DNA of 64,000 bases from an uncultured Bacteroidales bacterium (GTDB lineage Bacteria; Bacteroidota; Bacteroidia; Bacteroidales; Bacteroidaceae), in assembly GCA_902773055.1 (NCBI GenBank), contig CACYCZ010000127.1, positions 1 to 64,000 on the forward strand. The letters run 5' to 3'. The notes beneath the pieces were generated by a model. That model worked only from the letters and a program-made list of their open reading frames with translations, did no database searches and had not been told where the DNA came from. The translations under genes and the position numbers were made by a program. Below are positions 45,777 through 54,431 of the stretch, piece after piece; positions within the stretch are counted from its first letter, which is position 1, and every line of letters begins with the position of its first letter.

Positions 45777-46790
45777 TTATTTTATATATTTTTTCAGCGT
45801 GTCTTTGATGTCTTCTTCAGGGATGTCTCTTGATAGGATTACTCCGTTTTTATCGACTAAAATGTTGGAAGGCATATATCTTATGCCGAAAGTCTTGACA
45901 AGGGGAGATTCCCATGCCTGTTGGTCGCAGATGTTGTATCCTTCTATGGAGTCTCTTTCTATGGTGGAGAGGCATCCTGTGGTATCTGTGTCCAGACAGA
46001 TGTTGAGAGCTTCGATTTTTCCTTTGTTGGCCCTGATGGTCTTGGAGGCAAGTGCTAAGGGGCGAACATAGTCTCGGCTCCATGTCGCCCAGAAGGAAAT
46101 CAGTGTCAGTTTGGATTTGAAGGTGTTGTTATTGACGCTTTCTTTCTTCAGGGTTATAGCGTTGAAACGGGGTATTTTTTTGCCCGGGCGACATTGTGTG
46201 TAGGGTTTTATTTGTGCGCTTAATGCCAGCAGGTGTGTCCTGTCGGGTGTGGCTTTCAGCATGAGGTTGAGCAGGCTTTCAAGTTTTCCGTAGTTCAGGT
46301 CTTTGGTGTCAAGGAGATATTTCTGAAAGATGACGAGTGAGGCATAGCTTTCGGGATGGGTTTTGATGAATCTTTCTGCCATGCGTGCTTTTTCGGAATC
46401 CGACTTTTTGAAAACGTCTTTTTGAAAGTCTGAAATCAGTTCATTCTCTTCGCTTCCTGAAAGGTTGATGCGGTTCAGGTCGCGGGCGTCTCCTTTCAGT
46501 TTGATTGTTTTTCCGGGTATCCCCACAATCATGGTTTCCATGAAATTGGGATATTGGAGTATAATGATAGTGGTGTCGCTGGTTTCCTTGCTGAATTCAA
46601 ATTTGCCGTTATTGACCAGAATGGTGTCATAGTTGTCCCATTCCGGCGAATAGCTGTAGGCATAGAATTGCCCTTGTTTAAGTCCTTTGAATTTACCTTC
46701 AATATGGATATTGTTGTCGCTTGTGCATGCCGGGAGCAGGAATATTGCTGCTGTCAGTGCCGACAGGGTGTAAAGGGCAGTTCGTTTCAC
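45777..46790 (-). CDS. TlpA-like thioredoxin-fold lipoprotein lacking the CxxC motif (DUF4369-type N-terminus)
   Basis: 337 residues. A lipoprotein signal ends at C22 (L-P-A-C). A beta-rich DUF4369-like domain (about 27-120) and a helical linker follow. The thioredoxin domain (about 205-337) keeps the fold hallmarks: I-S-F-W-A-T-W at 231-237, then the helix, and the cis-proline region Y-M-P-S-N (P307). The catalytic C-x-x-C is replaced by S-R-D-Y (238-241). It therefore cannot act as a dithiol oxidoreductase and may serve as a binding protein. Normal relatives such as ResA/TlpA have W-C-x-x-C. Membrane-anchored on the periplasmic side. Confidence 0.82.
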   Translation of the reverse strand: MKRTALYTLSALTAAIFLLPACTSDNNIHIEGKFKGLKQGQFYAYSYSPEWDNYDTILVNNGKFEFSKETSDTTIIILQYPNFMETMIVGIPGKTIKLKGDARDLNRINLSGSEENELISDFQKDVFKKSDSEKARMAERFIKTHPESYASLVIFQKYLLDTKDLNYGKLESLLNLMLKATPDRTHLLALSAQIKPYTQCRPGKKIPRFNAITLKKESVNNNTFKSKLTLISFWATWSRDYVRPLALASKTIRANKGKIEALNICLDTDTTGCLSTIERDSIEGYNICDQQAWESPLVKTFGIRYMPSNILVDKNGVILSRDIPEEDIKDTLKKYIK

Positions 46791-46816
46791 GATGTGGGGT
46801 ATGGTTAAAAAGTAAA

Positions 46817-46846
46817 CATTCTCCCTCTCAGTCGGGAGGGAGAATG
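46817..46846 (-). terminator. Rho-independent terminator of the TPR lipoprotein gene
   Basis: Perfect 11-bp arms CATTCTCCCTC / GAGGGAGAATG with an 8-base loop. On the minus strand TTTACTTTTT follows. Confidence 0.8.
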
Positions 46847-46864
46847 CTTGTAATGGGTTTGTTG

Positions 46865-48568
46865 TTATTTTGTCAAGAGTTGGAAAGCAGCATCGGCGGC
46901 AATCTTCTTGAACTCTAAGTCAGATGCGGCATATTTTGCCAGTGAGGCATCTTCTTTGATGGCCAGTTTCAGGTTGTCTACGGCCAGAGAGTTGTTGTTG
47001 GTACGTGCAGCGATGATAGCCTTGAGATAATATGTCATGGCGTCAGGCTGTTGTACGGAGCTCAGTGTTGAGGCGGCTGTCATATAGTCTTTCGTAAGGA
47101 GCTGTGCCAGACCTGCGCTGTTGCACTTGGTGTCGCCGAATGATTTGACGGCTTGGGCATATTTGCCCTGCTTGAGGTAGAGGTTGCCCAGTGCTTCGCC
47201 TGCTGCTTCGCTGGCGCTGCCTTTGCTGAGGTAGTTCTGTGCAGCATCGAGGTTGTTGTTAATCAGGGCAAGAAGGCCGGCGTTGACATTAGGCTCGGCG
47301 GCGCTGCCGTTGGCTTTCAGGGCCTTGGTGACATATTCCTGTGCTTCTGCGAAATTGCCGTTCTTGAATGCCTGTACGGCGATGTCGTTATATGCGCGGT
47401 AGTCATTAGGATAGATAGCGGCGGTTTTCTGGTAGATGTCCTTTTGCTTGGCAGCATCTTCTGTCAAGGTGGCTGAGTAGAGCAGTTCTTCTACGCTGAG
47501 TTTGCTGGCGTCGTCTTTGTATTGCTGCTCAATTTCTTCGTCAGAACGGCCTATCAGGTCATAGTTGACGGCGATGCGTGAACGGCGCAGTTGTGGCAGG
47601 ATTTCGTTTGCCAGGTCGGTAAATGCGGCAGAAATGTTGCGGATTTGATTCTCGCGCTCTTCTGGATCCTGATACATGGAGAGGACGCGCAGGATGACTT
47701 CCTTGTCCTGAATGTTAGAGGATGCGACCAATTTTTGGAAACCGTCCCAGTCTTCTGCTGTGTATTTGGTGTTGATGTCGCTTTCCAGTCCTGTTTTCTT
47801 CAGTGTCTGGGCTACATAGTTGGCAGTTTCTTTTTCACGGTTCTTGGCCAGATTGGTGTTCAGGTTCAGGCCGCCGTCAGGAGAGGCGTAGGCTGATACT
47901 TCAATGTTCTCAAGCGCCTTGCGTTCCTGGTCTGCCTGTATATCGCGCAGGGTCTGGAGGAAATTCTGTACAGAAACGCTTTTCAGCTCGCTGTTGCGTA
48001 TTTTTGCCTGTTGGATAAGGAATTGGATGTTGGCTTCTTCCTTTTGTTTGATGACGTGCTGGTAGGCATCGGGGGCAAATGCGGCGTTTGCGCTTTGCAG
48101 TGTGCGGTTTACTAAGGCAGAGGTGGCCAATACGCCGTCGGCTACCTTCACGTCGGGCACCTTGTATGTTTTCTTACCCTTTTTGGCTTCAAAGGTCAGA
48201 TACAGTTCGCTTTTCTGCATGTCGGGCACATACTGGAAATTGGTTTTCATCGTATAGTTGCCACCTACGCGGTAGGAAATGGTCTGGTTGTTGCCTTCAA
48301 CTTTTTCTCCTTGGAAGGTAGCAGGAGCACCCACGGCTTCGCCGTTTGCATAGCGCAGGACGGGAGTAACTTTCACGGTGGCTTTTGTCTTCATGTACTT
48401 TTCAGGGAAACGGCCGTTGATTGTGGCAGGAACCTGGTCACCTACTGTTTCTAATGGATTCGGTGTGACACTGAAGTTGTCTGGGGACAATGCTCCCATT
48501 TTGCTGCATGATGCAAGGGTCAGTCCGGCTATAGACAACAGAGCTGCATAGTAAATGTTTTTCTTCAT
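46865..48568 (-). CDS. TPR lipoprotein with OmpA-like middle region
   Basis: 567 residues. The lipobox L-A-S-C gives lipidation at C21. A beta-rich N-terminal domain (about 30-160) is followed by a helical segment. A stretch near 240-280 with S-A-Y-A-S-P-D-G-G and then N-L-A-K-N-R-E resembles the OmpA C-terminal family signature (A-S-P-D-G ... N..L...R). Residues about 360-560 form tetratricopeptide-like helical pairs. Probably on the periplasmic face of the outer membrane as a scaffold. It has its own promoter box and terminator. The N-terminus strongly suggests a widespread Bacteroidales lipoprotein family whose function I cannot name. Confidence 0.8.
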   Translation of the reverse strand: MKKNIYYAALLSIAGLTLASCSKMGALSPDNFSVTPNPLETVGDQVPATINGRFPEKYMKTKATVKVTPVLRYANGEAVGAPATFQGEKVEGNNQTISYRVGGNYTMKTNFQYVPDMQKSELYLTFEAKKGKKTYKVPDVKVADGVLATSALVNRTLQSANAAFAPDAYQHVIKQKEEANIQFLIQQAKIRNSELKSVSVQNFLQTLRDIQADQERKALENIEVSAYASPDGGLNLNTNLAKNREKETANYVAQTLKKTGLESDINTKYTAEDWDGFQKLVASSNIQDKEVILRVLSMYQDPEERENQIRNISAAFTDLANEILPQLRRSRIAVNYDLIGRSDEEIEQQYKDDASKLSVEELLYSATLTEDAAKQKDIYQKTAAIYPNDYRAYNDIAVQAFKNGNFAEAQEYVTKALKANGSAAEPNVNAGLLALINNNLDAAQNYLSKGSASEAAGEALGNLYLKQGKYAQAVKSFGDTKCNSAGLAQLLTKDYMTAASTLSSVQQPDAMTYYLKAIIAARTNNNSLAVDNLKLAIKEDASLAKYAASDLEFKKIAADAAFQLLTK

Positions 48569-48911
48569 TGTTGTTTATGTTAGATTTATAAATTTTGTGT
48601 CATTTGTCTGGATTGAATGCAAATATAAGCATAAAACTGCATTTCTCCGTTAAATTTTGGACTTAAAATTTTGTTTTCTTCTTTATTTTAGGAGAATGCG
48701 GCTTGGCTGACGTTAGATAAGCGGTGTGTTGTCTGGGTGCTGAAAAAGAATTTTCATCCGATAAAACCGATTGAATTTGCTGAAACCTGTTGTTTGGCGT
48801 GATAGGGGGGAGCGTTTCTGCTTTCTGTGAGAATGTTTCTTCGGAGCAGGGCTCGCCTGCTGCCTTCCGGCGTTGCTGATGTAGAAATGTTGTGCTTTCT
48901 ATTTCTTTGTT
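48569..48911. other. Intergenic region of 343 bases with one promoter box
   Basis: Lies between coaE and the TPR lipoprotein gene. The part next to the lipoprotein gene is AT-rich and holds the -7 box at 48620-48627. The remainder, downstream of coaE, has no motif, repeat or convincing terminator. Confidence 0.5.
48620..48627 (-). promoter_or_regulatory. Putative promoter -7 box for the TPR lipoprotein gene
   Basis: TATATTTG on the minus strand, 52 bases before the ATG. Confidence 0.45.
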
Positions 48912-49541
48912 TCAGAGATGTTTGCCTTCCCTGTCCTTGTTGGGCATATCTTGTAGGTGTAAGCCTGTCAGTCGGGCTATGGCTTTTTCTATTTGCGGGC
49001 GCAGGGGCTGGGTGTTGTCGTTGATGATGACGGCATCGGCTCTTGCGGCTTTTTCTGCATCGGGCATCTGCAGGGCCATCATTTTCATGATGTGCTTGCG
49101 TGAGTGTCTGTCGCGTTTCATCACCCGTTCTGTCCTGATGTCTTCGGGAGCGCTGACGGCGATGGTGTAGTCCACGTCCTTCTGGTAGCCTGCCTCGAAG
49201 AGCAGGGCGCATTCTACGGCGGCGAGGGGCTCCTTCCGTTCTGCAAGCCATTTCTTCATTCTTGTCCTGACGGCAGGATGCACTATGGCGTTGACTTTCT
49301 GCGCGTAGGCCTCGCCCCGGGCGATATAGCACGATATTACCGGCTTGTTGAGCTGTCCGGCTGCATCTGTTGCGGGCTGTCCTGTCAGCTTGGTCAGGGC
49401 GTCGTGGATGTCCTTGTTCTCAAGCATTTCTTTCTGTGCTTCGGCATCGGTGTAGAATACGGGTATGCCGTATTCTTCGAGAATGTGGCATACGTACGAC
49501 TTGCCGCTTCCTATTCCGCCGGTGATACCGATGCTATTCAT
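48912..49541 (-). CDS. coaE: Dephospho-CoA kinase
   Basis: Last step of coenzyme A synthesis, phosphorylating the ribose of dephospho-CoA. P-loop G-G-I-G-S-G-K-S is at residues 8-15, then the D-A-E motif (Y-T-D-A-E, 35-39) and the LID-region R-x-x-x-R. 209 residues. Its start overlaps the YbbR-like gene end by 8 bases; it closes the nusB - yajC - ybbR - coaE string. Confidence 0.94.
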   Translation of the reverse strand: MNSIGITGGIGSGKSYVCHILEEYGIPVFYTDAEAQKEMLENKDIHDALTKLTGQPATDAAGQLNKPVISCYIARGEAYAQKVNAIVHPAVRTRMKKWLAERKEPLAAVECALLFEAGYQKDVDYTIAVSAPEDIRTERVMKRDRHSRKHIMKMMALQMPDAEKAARADAVIINDNTQPLRPQIEKAIARLTGLHLQDMPNKDREGKHL

Positions 49542-50520
49542 CTTCTGACACGTCTTCTATCAGATAGTCTACGTCTTCGGGGATGATGCGGATGTGCGAT
49601 ACGCCTGTGGGGATGCTTTTCAGCGACAGGTGGAGCTTGCCGTCATCGTTTTTGAGCACTTCCTCGTAGTTCACGACAATGACAAAGTCTTCGGCTTTGA
49701 TTTGCTTGTATATGGTTGTGCCGACTTGGAATGTGACTTTGACTTTTGAGGGGAAGGTCTTGAGTACTTTTGTTGCCGGGAAGTTGACCCATTTGATCGG
49801 TACGGTTACCGATTTCTCTGTGATCTGGTCTATGTCTATCCTGAGCAGGGTCTTCTCGGGGTCCATCTTGGTGCCTTTGATTTTTTCCAGCGACACGCGC
49901 CTGACGGTTCTTTCCTTGAGTTGTGTCAGTGAGATAAACTCGGTGTATACGGCTGTCAGCGTGTCGAGTATCTGCTTGGATGCGTATACGTTGACGGAGT
50001 CGGGATAGAGTTTTACGGCAGCGATGTTGTAGAATTTCTCAGCGTCGAGCGATGCCCTGAGCACGACGGGTTTCTTGGCGTGCAGGCCGAAGTTGTAATA
50101 ATATTCCAGCACGCTGGGGCTGATGGCTGTCACCTTGGTCGTCGGTTGCAGTTTGGCGAGCAGTATCTTGGTGATGTCGCTGTTTTTCAATACGACGTGT
50201 CCCGACTGCAGGTCGTGGTTCTTGAAGTCGATGTTGATGGTGGGCAGGCCGCCTGAATATTTGTAGGACAGCAGTTGTGCTCCTCGGTCTTTCAGGGTCA
50301 CCTTGACGTTGGAGGGCAGTCCTGTCGTGATGACGACGTTCTCCGGCACGTTCTTGAGGTTGAATTTCAGGTTGAAGTCGGCCTCACGCTCTTCGTTGAG
50401 TGAAATGATGTACCAGAACATCGCTGACAGACACAGACATATCAGGAATATAAGGAAATTCCTGTTGAATATGGCCGACAGGAATGTCCTTTTCCGTTTT
50501 CTGTATATGTCTGTTGTCAT
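49534..50520 (-). CDS. YbbR-like domain protein (CdaR-type)
   Basis: 328 residues. One N-terminal membrane helix (about 19-38) is followed by beta-rich repeats of the YbbR type; segments such as N-V-P-E-N-V-V-I-T and L-P-S-N-V-K-V-T-L are characteristic. In Firmicutes YbbR/CdaR controls diadenylate cyclase; no cyclase gene is in this window, so that role is not supported here. Found between yajC and coaE, the usual place in Bacteroidetes. Confidence 0.85.
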   Translation of the reverse strand: MTTDIYRKRKRTFLSAIFNRNFLIFLICLCLSAMFWYIISLNEEREADFNLKFNLKNVPENVVITTGLPSNVKVTLKDRGAQLLSYKYSGGLPTINIDFKNHDLQSGHVVLKNSDITKILLAKLQPTTKVTAISPSVLEYYYNFGLHAKKPVVLRASLDAEKFYNIAAVKLYPDSVNVYASKQILDTLTAVYTEFISLTQLKERTVRRVSLEKIKGTKMDPEKTLLRIDIDQITEKSVTVPIKWVNFPATKVLKTFPSKVKVTFQVGTTIYKQIKAEDFVIVVNYEEVLKNDDGKLHLSLKSIPTGVSHIRIIPEDVDYLIEDVSEDE

Positions 50521-50542
50521 TGTGCTCTGTCAGAGAGGCTTT

Positions 50543-50863
50543 TTATGCCTGCTGGTTCAGGCTTTCGCGGGAGTAGATACAGCTTTTCTCTATCTGTATC
50601 TTGACACCTGATGCAATCTCTATTGTGACGATGCTGTTGGCTGGGTCTATCTGTTTTACGACACCGTGGATGCCGCCCGACGTGATGATGTTGTCGCCGA
50701 CCTGGAGGGAGTTGCGGAATTTCTCTATTTCCTTTTGCTTTTTCTTTTGCGGACGGATCATGAAGAAGTACATGATAGCGAAAATCGCAATGATCATTAT
50801 CCAGAAAGATAATGGCGAACCGCCGGCCTGGGCCTGGAGCATAATGTTTAATGTTGTCATCAT
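50543..50863 (-). CDS. yajC: Preprotein translocase subunit YajC
   Basis: 106 residues. One membrane helix (about 20-38: I-M-I-I-A-I-F-A-I-M-Y-F) ends in the family signature F-M-I-R-P-Q-K-K-K-Q-K-E, followed by the small domain with V-G-D-N-I-I-T-S-G-G-I-H-G. Accessory to SecDF, whose gene is elsewhere in the window (19-22 kb). Start could be either of the two tandem ATGs. Four bases after nusB. Confidence 0.94.
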   Translation of the reverse strand: MMTTLNIMLQAQAGGSPLSFWIMIIAIFAIMYFFMIRPQKKKQKEIEKFRNSLQVGDNIITSGGIHGVVKQIDPANSIVTIEIASGVKIQIEKSCIYSRESLNQQA

Positions 50864-50867
50864 AGGT

Positions 50868-51797
50868 TTATTGTTTTTGGATTATGTTGTCTTGAATGAG
50901 TTGCTTGGTGATGTTGTCCAGCAGGCCGTTGATGTATGAGGCGTTTTTGGGCGTGCTGTATGTTTTGACGAGGTTGATGTATTCGTTGAACGTGATGCTC
51001 AGGCCGATTTGGGGGAAATTGATGATTTCGGCCAGCGCCGTGACCATGATGACGACGTCGATGACCGGCAGGCGCTCCAGACTCCAGTTGCGGGTGTAGC
51101 TGGAGATGAGGTCTTCGTATTCGGCTCTGTTCATCAGGGCGTTCTTGAAGAGTTTCTGCGCAAATTCCCAGTCTTCTTCCTTCTCGTAGGCTGCAAGCAG
51201 GGGCTGGTCGGCACCGTTGGCTTCGTCAAAGCGGCTGAGCGTCTTCAGTACGAAGGTGTCGATGATGGCCTTGTCGTCGTTCCAGTAGATGCTCCAGTCC
51301 TCCATCGTGCCTTCCAGCGATTCGTTGTCGCAGATATATTTCTTGTATATTTTTTTCCAGAATGTTTTGTCTGTCTGGTAGTTGTCTTCCTCCTCCCTCA
51401 TGTATTCGGCGTATATCTCGCTGCTGCTGATGATTCTGTACAGTGCGCGCAGTTCGCCTTCGACTTCTTCCCAGTGGTGGCTGTCCTTCTTGTCCTCAAA
51501 CTTGTTCAGCTGCTTGTTGGCGGCGAGCTGGGCAGCCAGGCGGTTGTTGATGAAGCGCGGGTTGGGCAGCTCGTTGTCGCCGAGACTCTTCATACGGTTG
51601 TAGGATGACTCGTACAGTTCGCGGGCGAAGTCGGTTATTGAGGGAATGAGCAGCAGGAGGTAATGGTATAGGTCATAGGATTGGTTTAGACTGAAGGATA
51701 GTTCTTCTACGGCTTTGTCTAATGTCTTTCCCGGGTTCTTGTAGTTGGCATAGACCAACTGTATGACCTTCAATCTGATCAATTCTCTGTTTATCAT
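50868..51797 (-). CDS. nusB: Transcription antitermination factor NusB (long Bacteroidetes form)
   Basis: 309 residues, about twice the length of E. coli NusB. The N-terminal half (R-E-L-I-R-L-K-V-I-Q and following helices) is the Bacteroidetes extension. The C-terminal NusB core has R-N-W-S-L-E-R-L-P-V-I-D and I-N-E-Y-I-N-L-V-K-like signatures (here F-N-E-Y-I-N-L-V-K-T-Y-S). Works in rRNA antitermination with NusE/S10. First gene of the nusB - yajC - ybbR - coaE operon. Confidence 0.92.
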   Translation of the reverse strand: MINRELIRLKVIQLVYANYKNPGKTLDKAVEELSFSLNQSYDLYHYLLLLIPSITDFARELYESSYNRMKSLGDNELPNPRFINNRLAAQLAANKQLNKFEDKKDSHHWEEVEGELRALYRIISSSEIYAEYMREEEDNYQTDKTFWKKIYKKYICDNESLEGTMEDWSIYWNDDKAIIDTFVLKTLSRFDEANGADQPLLAAYEKEEDWEFAQKLFKNALMNRAEYEDLISSYTRNWSLERLPVIDVVIMVTALAEIINFPQIGLSITFNEYINLVKTYSTPKNASYINGLLDNITKQLIQDNIIQKQ

Positions 51798-51839
51798 ATT
51801 TTATGTCGTTTCAACAAACTTCGCTATAGATTCTTTCTG

Positions 51840-51847
51840 CAAAAGTA
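51840..51847 (-). promoter_or_regulatory. Putative promoter -7 box for the nusB operon
   Basis: TACTTTTG on the minus strand, 43 bases before the nusB ATG. Confidence 0.45.
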
Positions 51848-51874
51848 ACCAAAATATTCCTAATATGTTGTCCT

Positions 51875-52729
51875 CTATGGAAATATTTTCCCTTGTGCCG
51901 CTTTCCGCTCTGCGCGGCGGCTGAGGTAGTTGCTGATTTGTTCCAGGCTGGCATCCTTGAGGACGACTTTTTTCTCTCTGTCCAGCAGGTAGAGTGCCGG
52001 CAGTGCCGGCAGGTAATATTGTTCTCTGGCGTGGGGGGCCCAGGTGTCCAGCCATTCGTCAGGCAGGGCGTGCAGGCTGTTGTCCCACGCTGTCTTGTCG
52101 TCGTCGGGATAGACCATGATGACCTGTATGCTGTCGCTGCGCATCACCGGGCTCTCCAAAGCCTGGGGGAGCAGGCGGTGGCAGGTGCTGCATGTCGGGT
52201 CGCTGAAGTAGAGCACCGTCCACAGTGCAGGGGTTTTGTGGAGTGTGCCCTGCTTGCCGCCGTCTGTCGTGAAGATGAGGTCGTTTGCCGTTGTTCCCGG
52301 CTGGTTCTTGGATATTTCTCCGAGCAGGAAGCGCAGGCGCGATGCCTCGGTCTCATCGCTGTTTTGCGCTATGATGTGCTTCAGGAAGAAGGCGTAGGTC
52401 TTGTCGTTGCGCAGCGCCGAACGGGGATGCCCCAGGTGGTATTCGGTCAGCTCGTTGAGCAGGGCCTTGCCCTTCGGGGTGGCCCGCAACGGACAGATAA
52501 ACGATGCTACGGCCTTGTCGGCTGTCGTGGAGTCGGCCTGTTCCAGCAGTCGGAGGAAGTCGGGAAAATGCTTCCTGATGCTGTCCTGACAGGCCTGCGT
52601 CGTGTCGGCAAGACTGTAGTCCTGCCAGAACTGTTCGGGGGTGGCGTGATGCCGTTCCCGGGCGTATGCGGCACTCAGGGTGCACCATACTATGGCGATA
52701 ATGCTGACGGTCTTTGTGCAGGGTGTCAT
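51875..52729 (-). CDS. Secreted DUF5106/thioredoxin-fold protein
   Basis: 284 residues. A signal peptide covers 1-23 (ends A-Y-A-R). A helical domain of about 115 residues resembles DUF5106. The thioredoxin-like domain follows, with an intact redox pair C180-S-T-C183 in D-P-T-C-S-T-C-H-R and a cis-Pro region A-L-P-A-L-Y-L-L. Probably reduces or forms disulfides in the periplasm. Start at 52729 is chosen because an earlier in-frame ATG at 52750 overlaps the promoter box. Contrast with the CxxC-less relative at 45.8-46.8 kb. Confidence 0.82.
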   Translation of the reverse strand: MTPCTKTVSIIAIVWCTLSAAYARERHHATPEQFWQDYSLADTTQACQDSIRKHFPDFLRLLEQADSTTADKAVASFICPLRATPKGKALLNELTEYHLGHPRSALRNDKTYAFFLKHIIAQNSDETEASRLRFLLGEISKNQPGTTANDLIFTTDGGKQGTLHKTPALWTVLYFSDPTCSTCHRLLPQALESPVMRSDSIQVIMVYPDDDKTAWDNSLHALPDEWLDTWAPHAREQYYLPALPALYLLDREKKVVLKDASLEQISNYLSRRAERKAAQGKIFP

Positions 52730-52747
52730 TTTCTTGGACTTTCTATG

Positions 52748-52755
52748 CAAAGTTA
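52748..52755 (-). promoter_or_regulatory. Putative promoter -7 box for the DUF5106/thioredoxin gene
   Basis: TAACTTTG on the minus strand, 19 bases before the ATG at 52729. Confidence 0.45.
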
Positions 52756-52845
52756 CTTGTTTTGTCCTTGTCGGAAGCGCAGTTTCCGGCGAAGTTTTTC
52801 CCGGGCTGGAAAGGCGTTTTCCCGACCCCCTTCAGAATAGCCTGT

Positions 52846-52935
52846 GGAGGGGGTGAATTTTGCAGGCCTTGTAGTTTTCACTGGCAGGCCTGCTGGTTTC
52901 AACGCGCAGGCCTGCCAGTGAAAACGCTTTGGGCA
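52846..52935 (+). repeat. Interspersed intergenic repeat, copy B
   Basis: Opens GGAGGGGGTGAATTTTGCAG. It carries palindromic modules based on GCAGGCCTGC with CACTGG/CCAGTGAAAA neighbours and closes ACGCTTTGGGC. It matches copy A (33552-33640) in inverted orientation across about 90 bases. Confidence 0.75.
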
Positions 52936-53641
52936 GGCCGTTTTTTCCTTATTTCTTTTATTGTTGCAGATTGGGGCTGTCGGCGGGATGTGGCCGACGG
53001 CCTCTTCTGTCTTCGGCTCGTCTCTGCCGGGAATCCGGCGTATGCCTGTAAGTGCCTTTTCCCTGCGGATGTGATTACACAGAAGAAGGCAGCCGGCGCG
53101 ATATGGCTGGTTTCAAGCCGTTTGCCCCTGATGGGTGCCATTTGGGGAGGAGAAAATGATCGGTTTTTTCGGTGTTTTCAGTGCGTTTCATATCTTTAGG
53201 TAGTGACAGCTCGGTCGGTGCCTGCAAAAAGTTGTAGCCCATGCCTTTCTGACCGCTTGTTTCTCCCGGTTTTTGATTCGGTGCCGGCACAGCGGAAACA
53301 GACTGAAAGTTTTGATGAAATCGGGATTTTTCTCTCCGTCGGCAAAAGCTGTCGCCCTCTGGCGGAACGTATAAGCCTGCGGCTTTCATTTTTCTTCTTG
53401 TCCCCGATATTGACGGTGCCCGATATTTCGGTATTGTGCTCGGTAAAATCGGCAGGATATGCATTCTTTCCCCCTTTCTGGCCGACGGCCCAGGAAAGGG
53501 GGTGTTTTTGCGTGGTGGCTTTGCCGCATTTGCTGCACCGCTTCGCGCATTTTTTTCTACGGCTTCGTGGCAAAATCTGCCTCTCTTGTTTTCGGTGCGG
53601 AATGACGGAGACCTCATTGCAGTTTTAAAAATTTTTCGAGC

Positions 53642-53665
53642 GTTACACCGTTACAGTGTTACAGT
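53642..53665. repeat. Three tandem 8-bp repeats of the type GTTACAGT
   Basis: GTTACACC, GTTACAGT and GTTACAGT follow each other without gap. Short and possibly a chance event, but iteron-like in form. Confidence 0.4.
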
Positions 53666-54344
53666 TCCCGGAACGCCTGTTGCCCCCTTCTCCTTTTTGC
53701 CGTTCTGGTATGAGTTTTTGCCGAAGTCCTGCCCATTTGCCCTTGCCGGTTTCTCTTCTTTGGTGAGATTGTCGGTACGAAACTTTTTCCGATACCCTTT
53801 GCAGGACTGACAGGATGTCTGTCTCGGGGTTGTATAGCGGGTTTTTAATGCCGTCGGCGCGGTAAATTGATGAGTTTTGTGCGTTTTTTTTCATTCTCGC
53901 GCCTTTTTGTGAATTTGAAATGTCCGATATTTTGCATATTTTAACATAAATAGACTCTTTTGTGACGGATAGCCTGTCGGCTTGCACGCTCGTGGCTGAT
54001 GTAGCCTGAAGTCGGGTGTAAATCTTCCGAAATGGCTGTTGTTCAGTGTTGTTTGTCCCCCGTTTCTTTTATCGGTTCCTTGTCTTTTCGCCAGAAATCC
54101 TCCATTGTCTGGCTTCTGCTCTTGATGCCTCGGATACTTAAAGAATGTTAATTATTTTTGTGTCGGGATTTTTGGGGAAATAGATTTTTCCTTGTGCATA
54201 AATTTTCTCTTTGGACCGGCGCGGTTCTTCTTTATCTTGCCTTGATTTTTCCCGACAGGTCTGGAAAACGTATTCCGTACCTGCGTATTGTAATTTCTAT
54301 ATGTCAAAACACAATATAACACCCCGAAATCAGTTAAAAGATGT

Positions 54345-54363
54345 TAAATTTGTGGGGGGGGGG
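54345..54363 (+). promoter_or_regulatory. Promoter-like -7 box directly followed by a run of ten G
   Basis: TAAATTTG (54345-54352, matching TAnnTTTG), one T, then G10 at 54354-54363. Start of transcription from this box would fall within or just after the G run. A tract of this length is prone to slippage. Confidence 0.5.
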
Positions 54364-54381
54364 AGCATAAATTCTTGTTTT

Positions 54382-54415
54382 TTTGTTCTTTGTATGAATT
54401 TTATTTGTACTTTTG
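54382..54415 (+). promoter_or_regulatory. Putative promoter upstream of the fimbrial locus
   Basis: TTTG at 54382-54385, 22 bases, then TACTTTTG at 54408-54415. This is close to the Bacteroidetes arrangement of a -33 TTTG and a -7 TAnnTTTG. It would give a leader of about 200 bases before the DUF3575 gene. Confidence 0.45.
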
Positions 54416-54431
54416 TTTTCAAATAGACAGA

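Noticed and set aside
53075-53617. 180-codon minus frame in the gene-poor region
   Set aside because: Basic, Pro/Ser-rich, no signal, no motif, overlapped by equally long frames on both strands; best seen as chance or decayed sequence.
54161-54257. Short inverted repeat TGTCGGGA / TCCCGACA that could flank an invertible promoter
   Set aside because: Only 8 bp match, and no TAnnTTTG box with proper spacing was found between the arms. Invertible promoters in Bacteroidales usually have longer arms.
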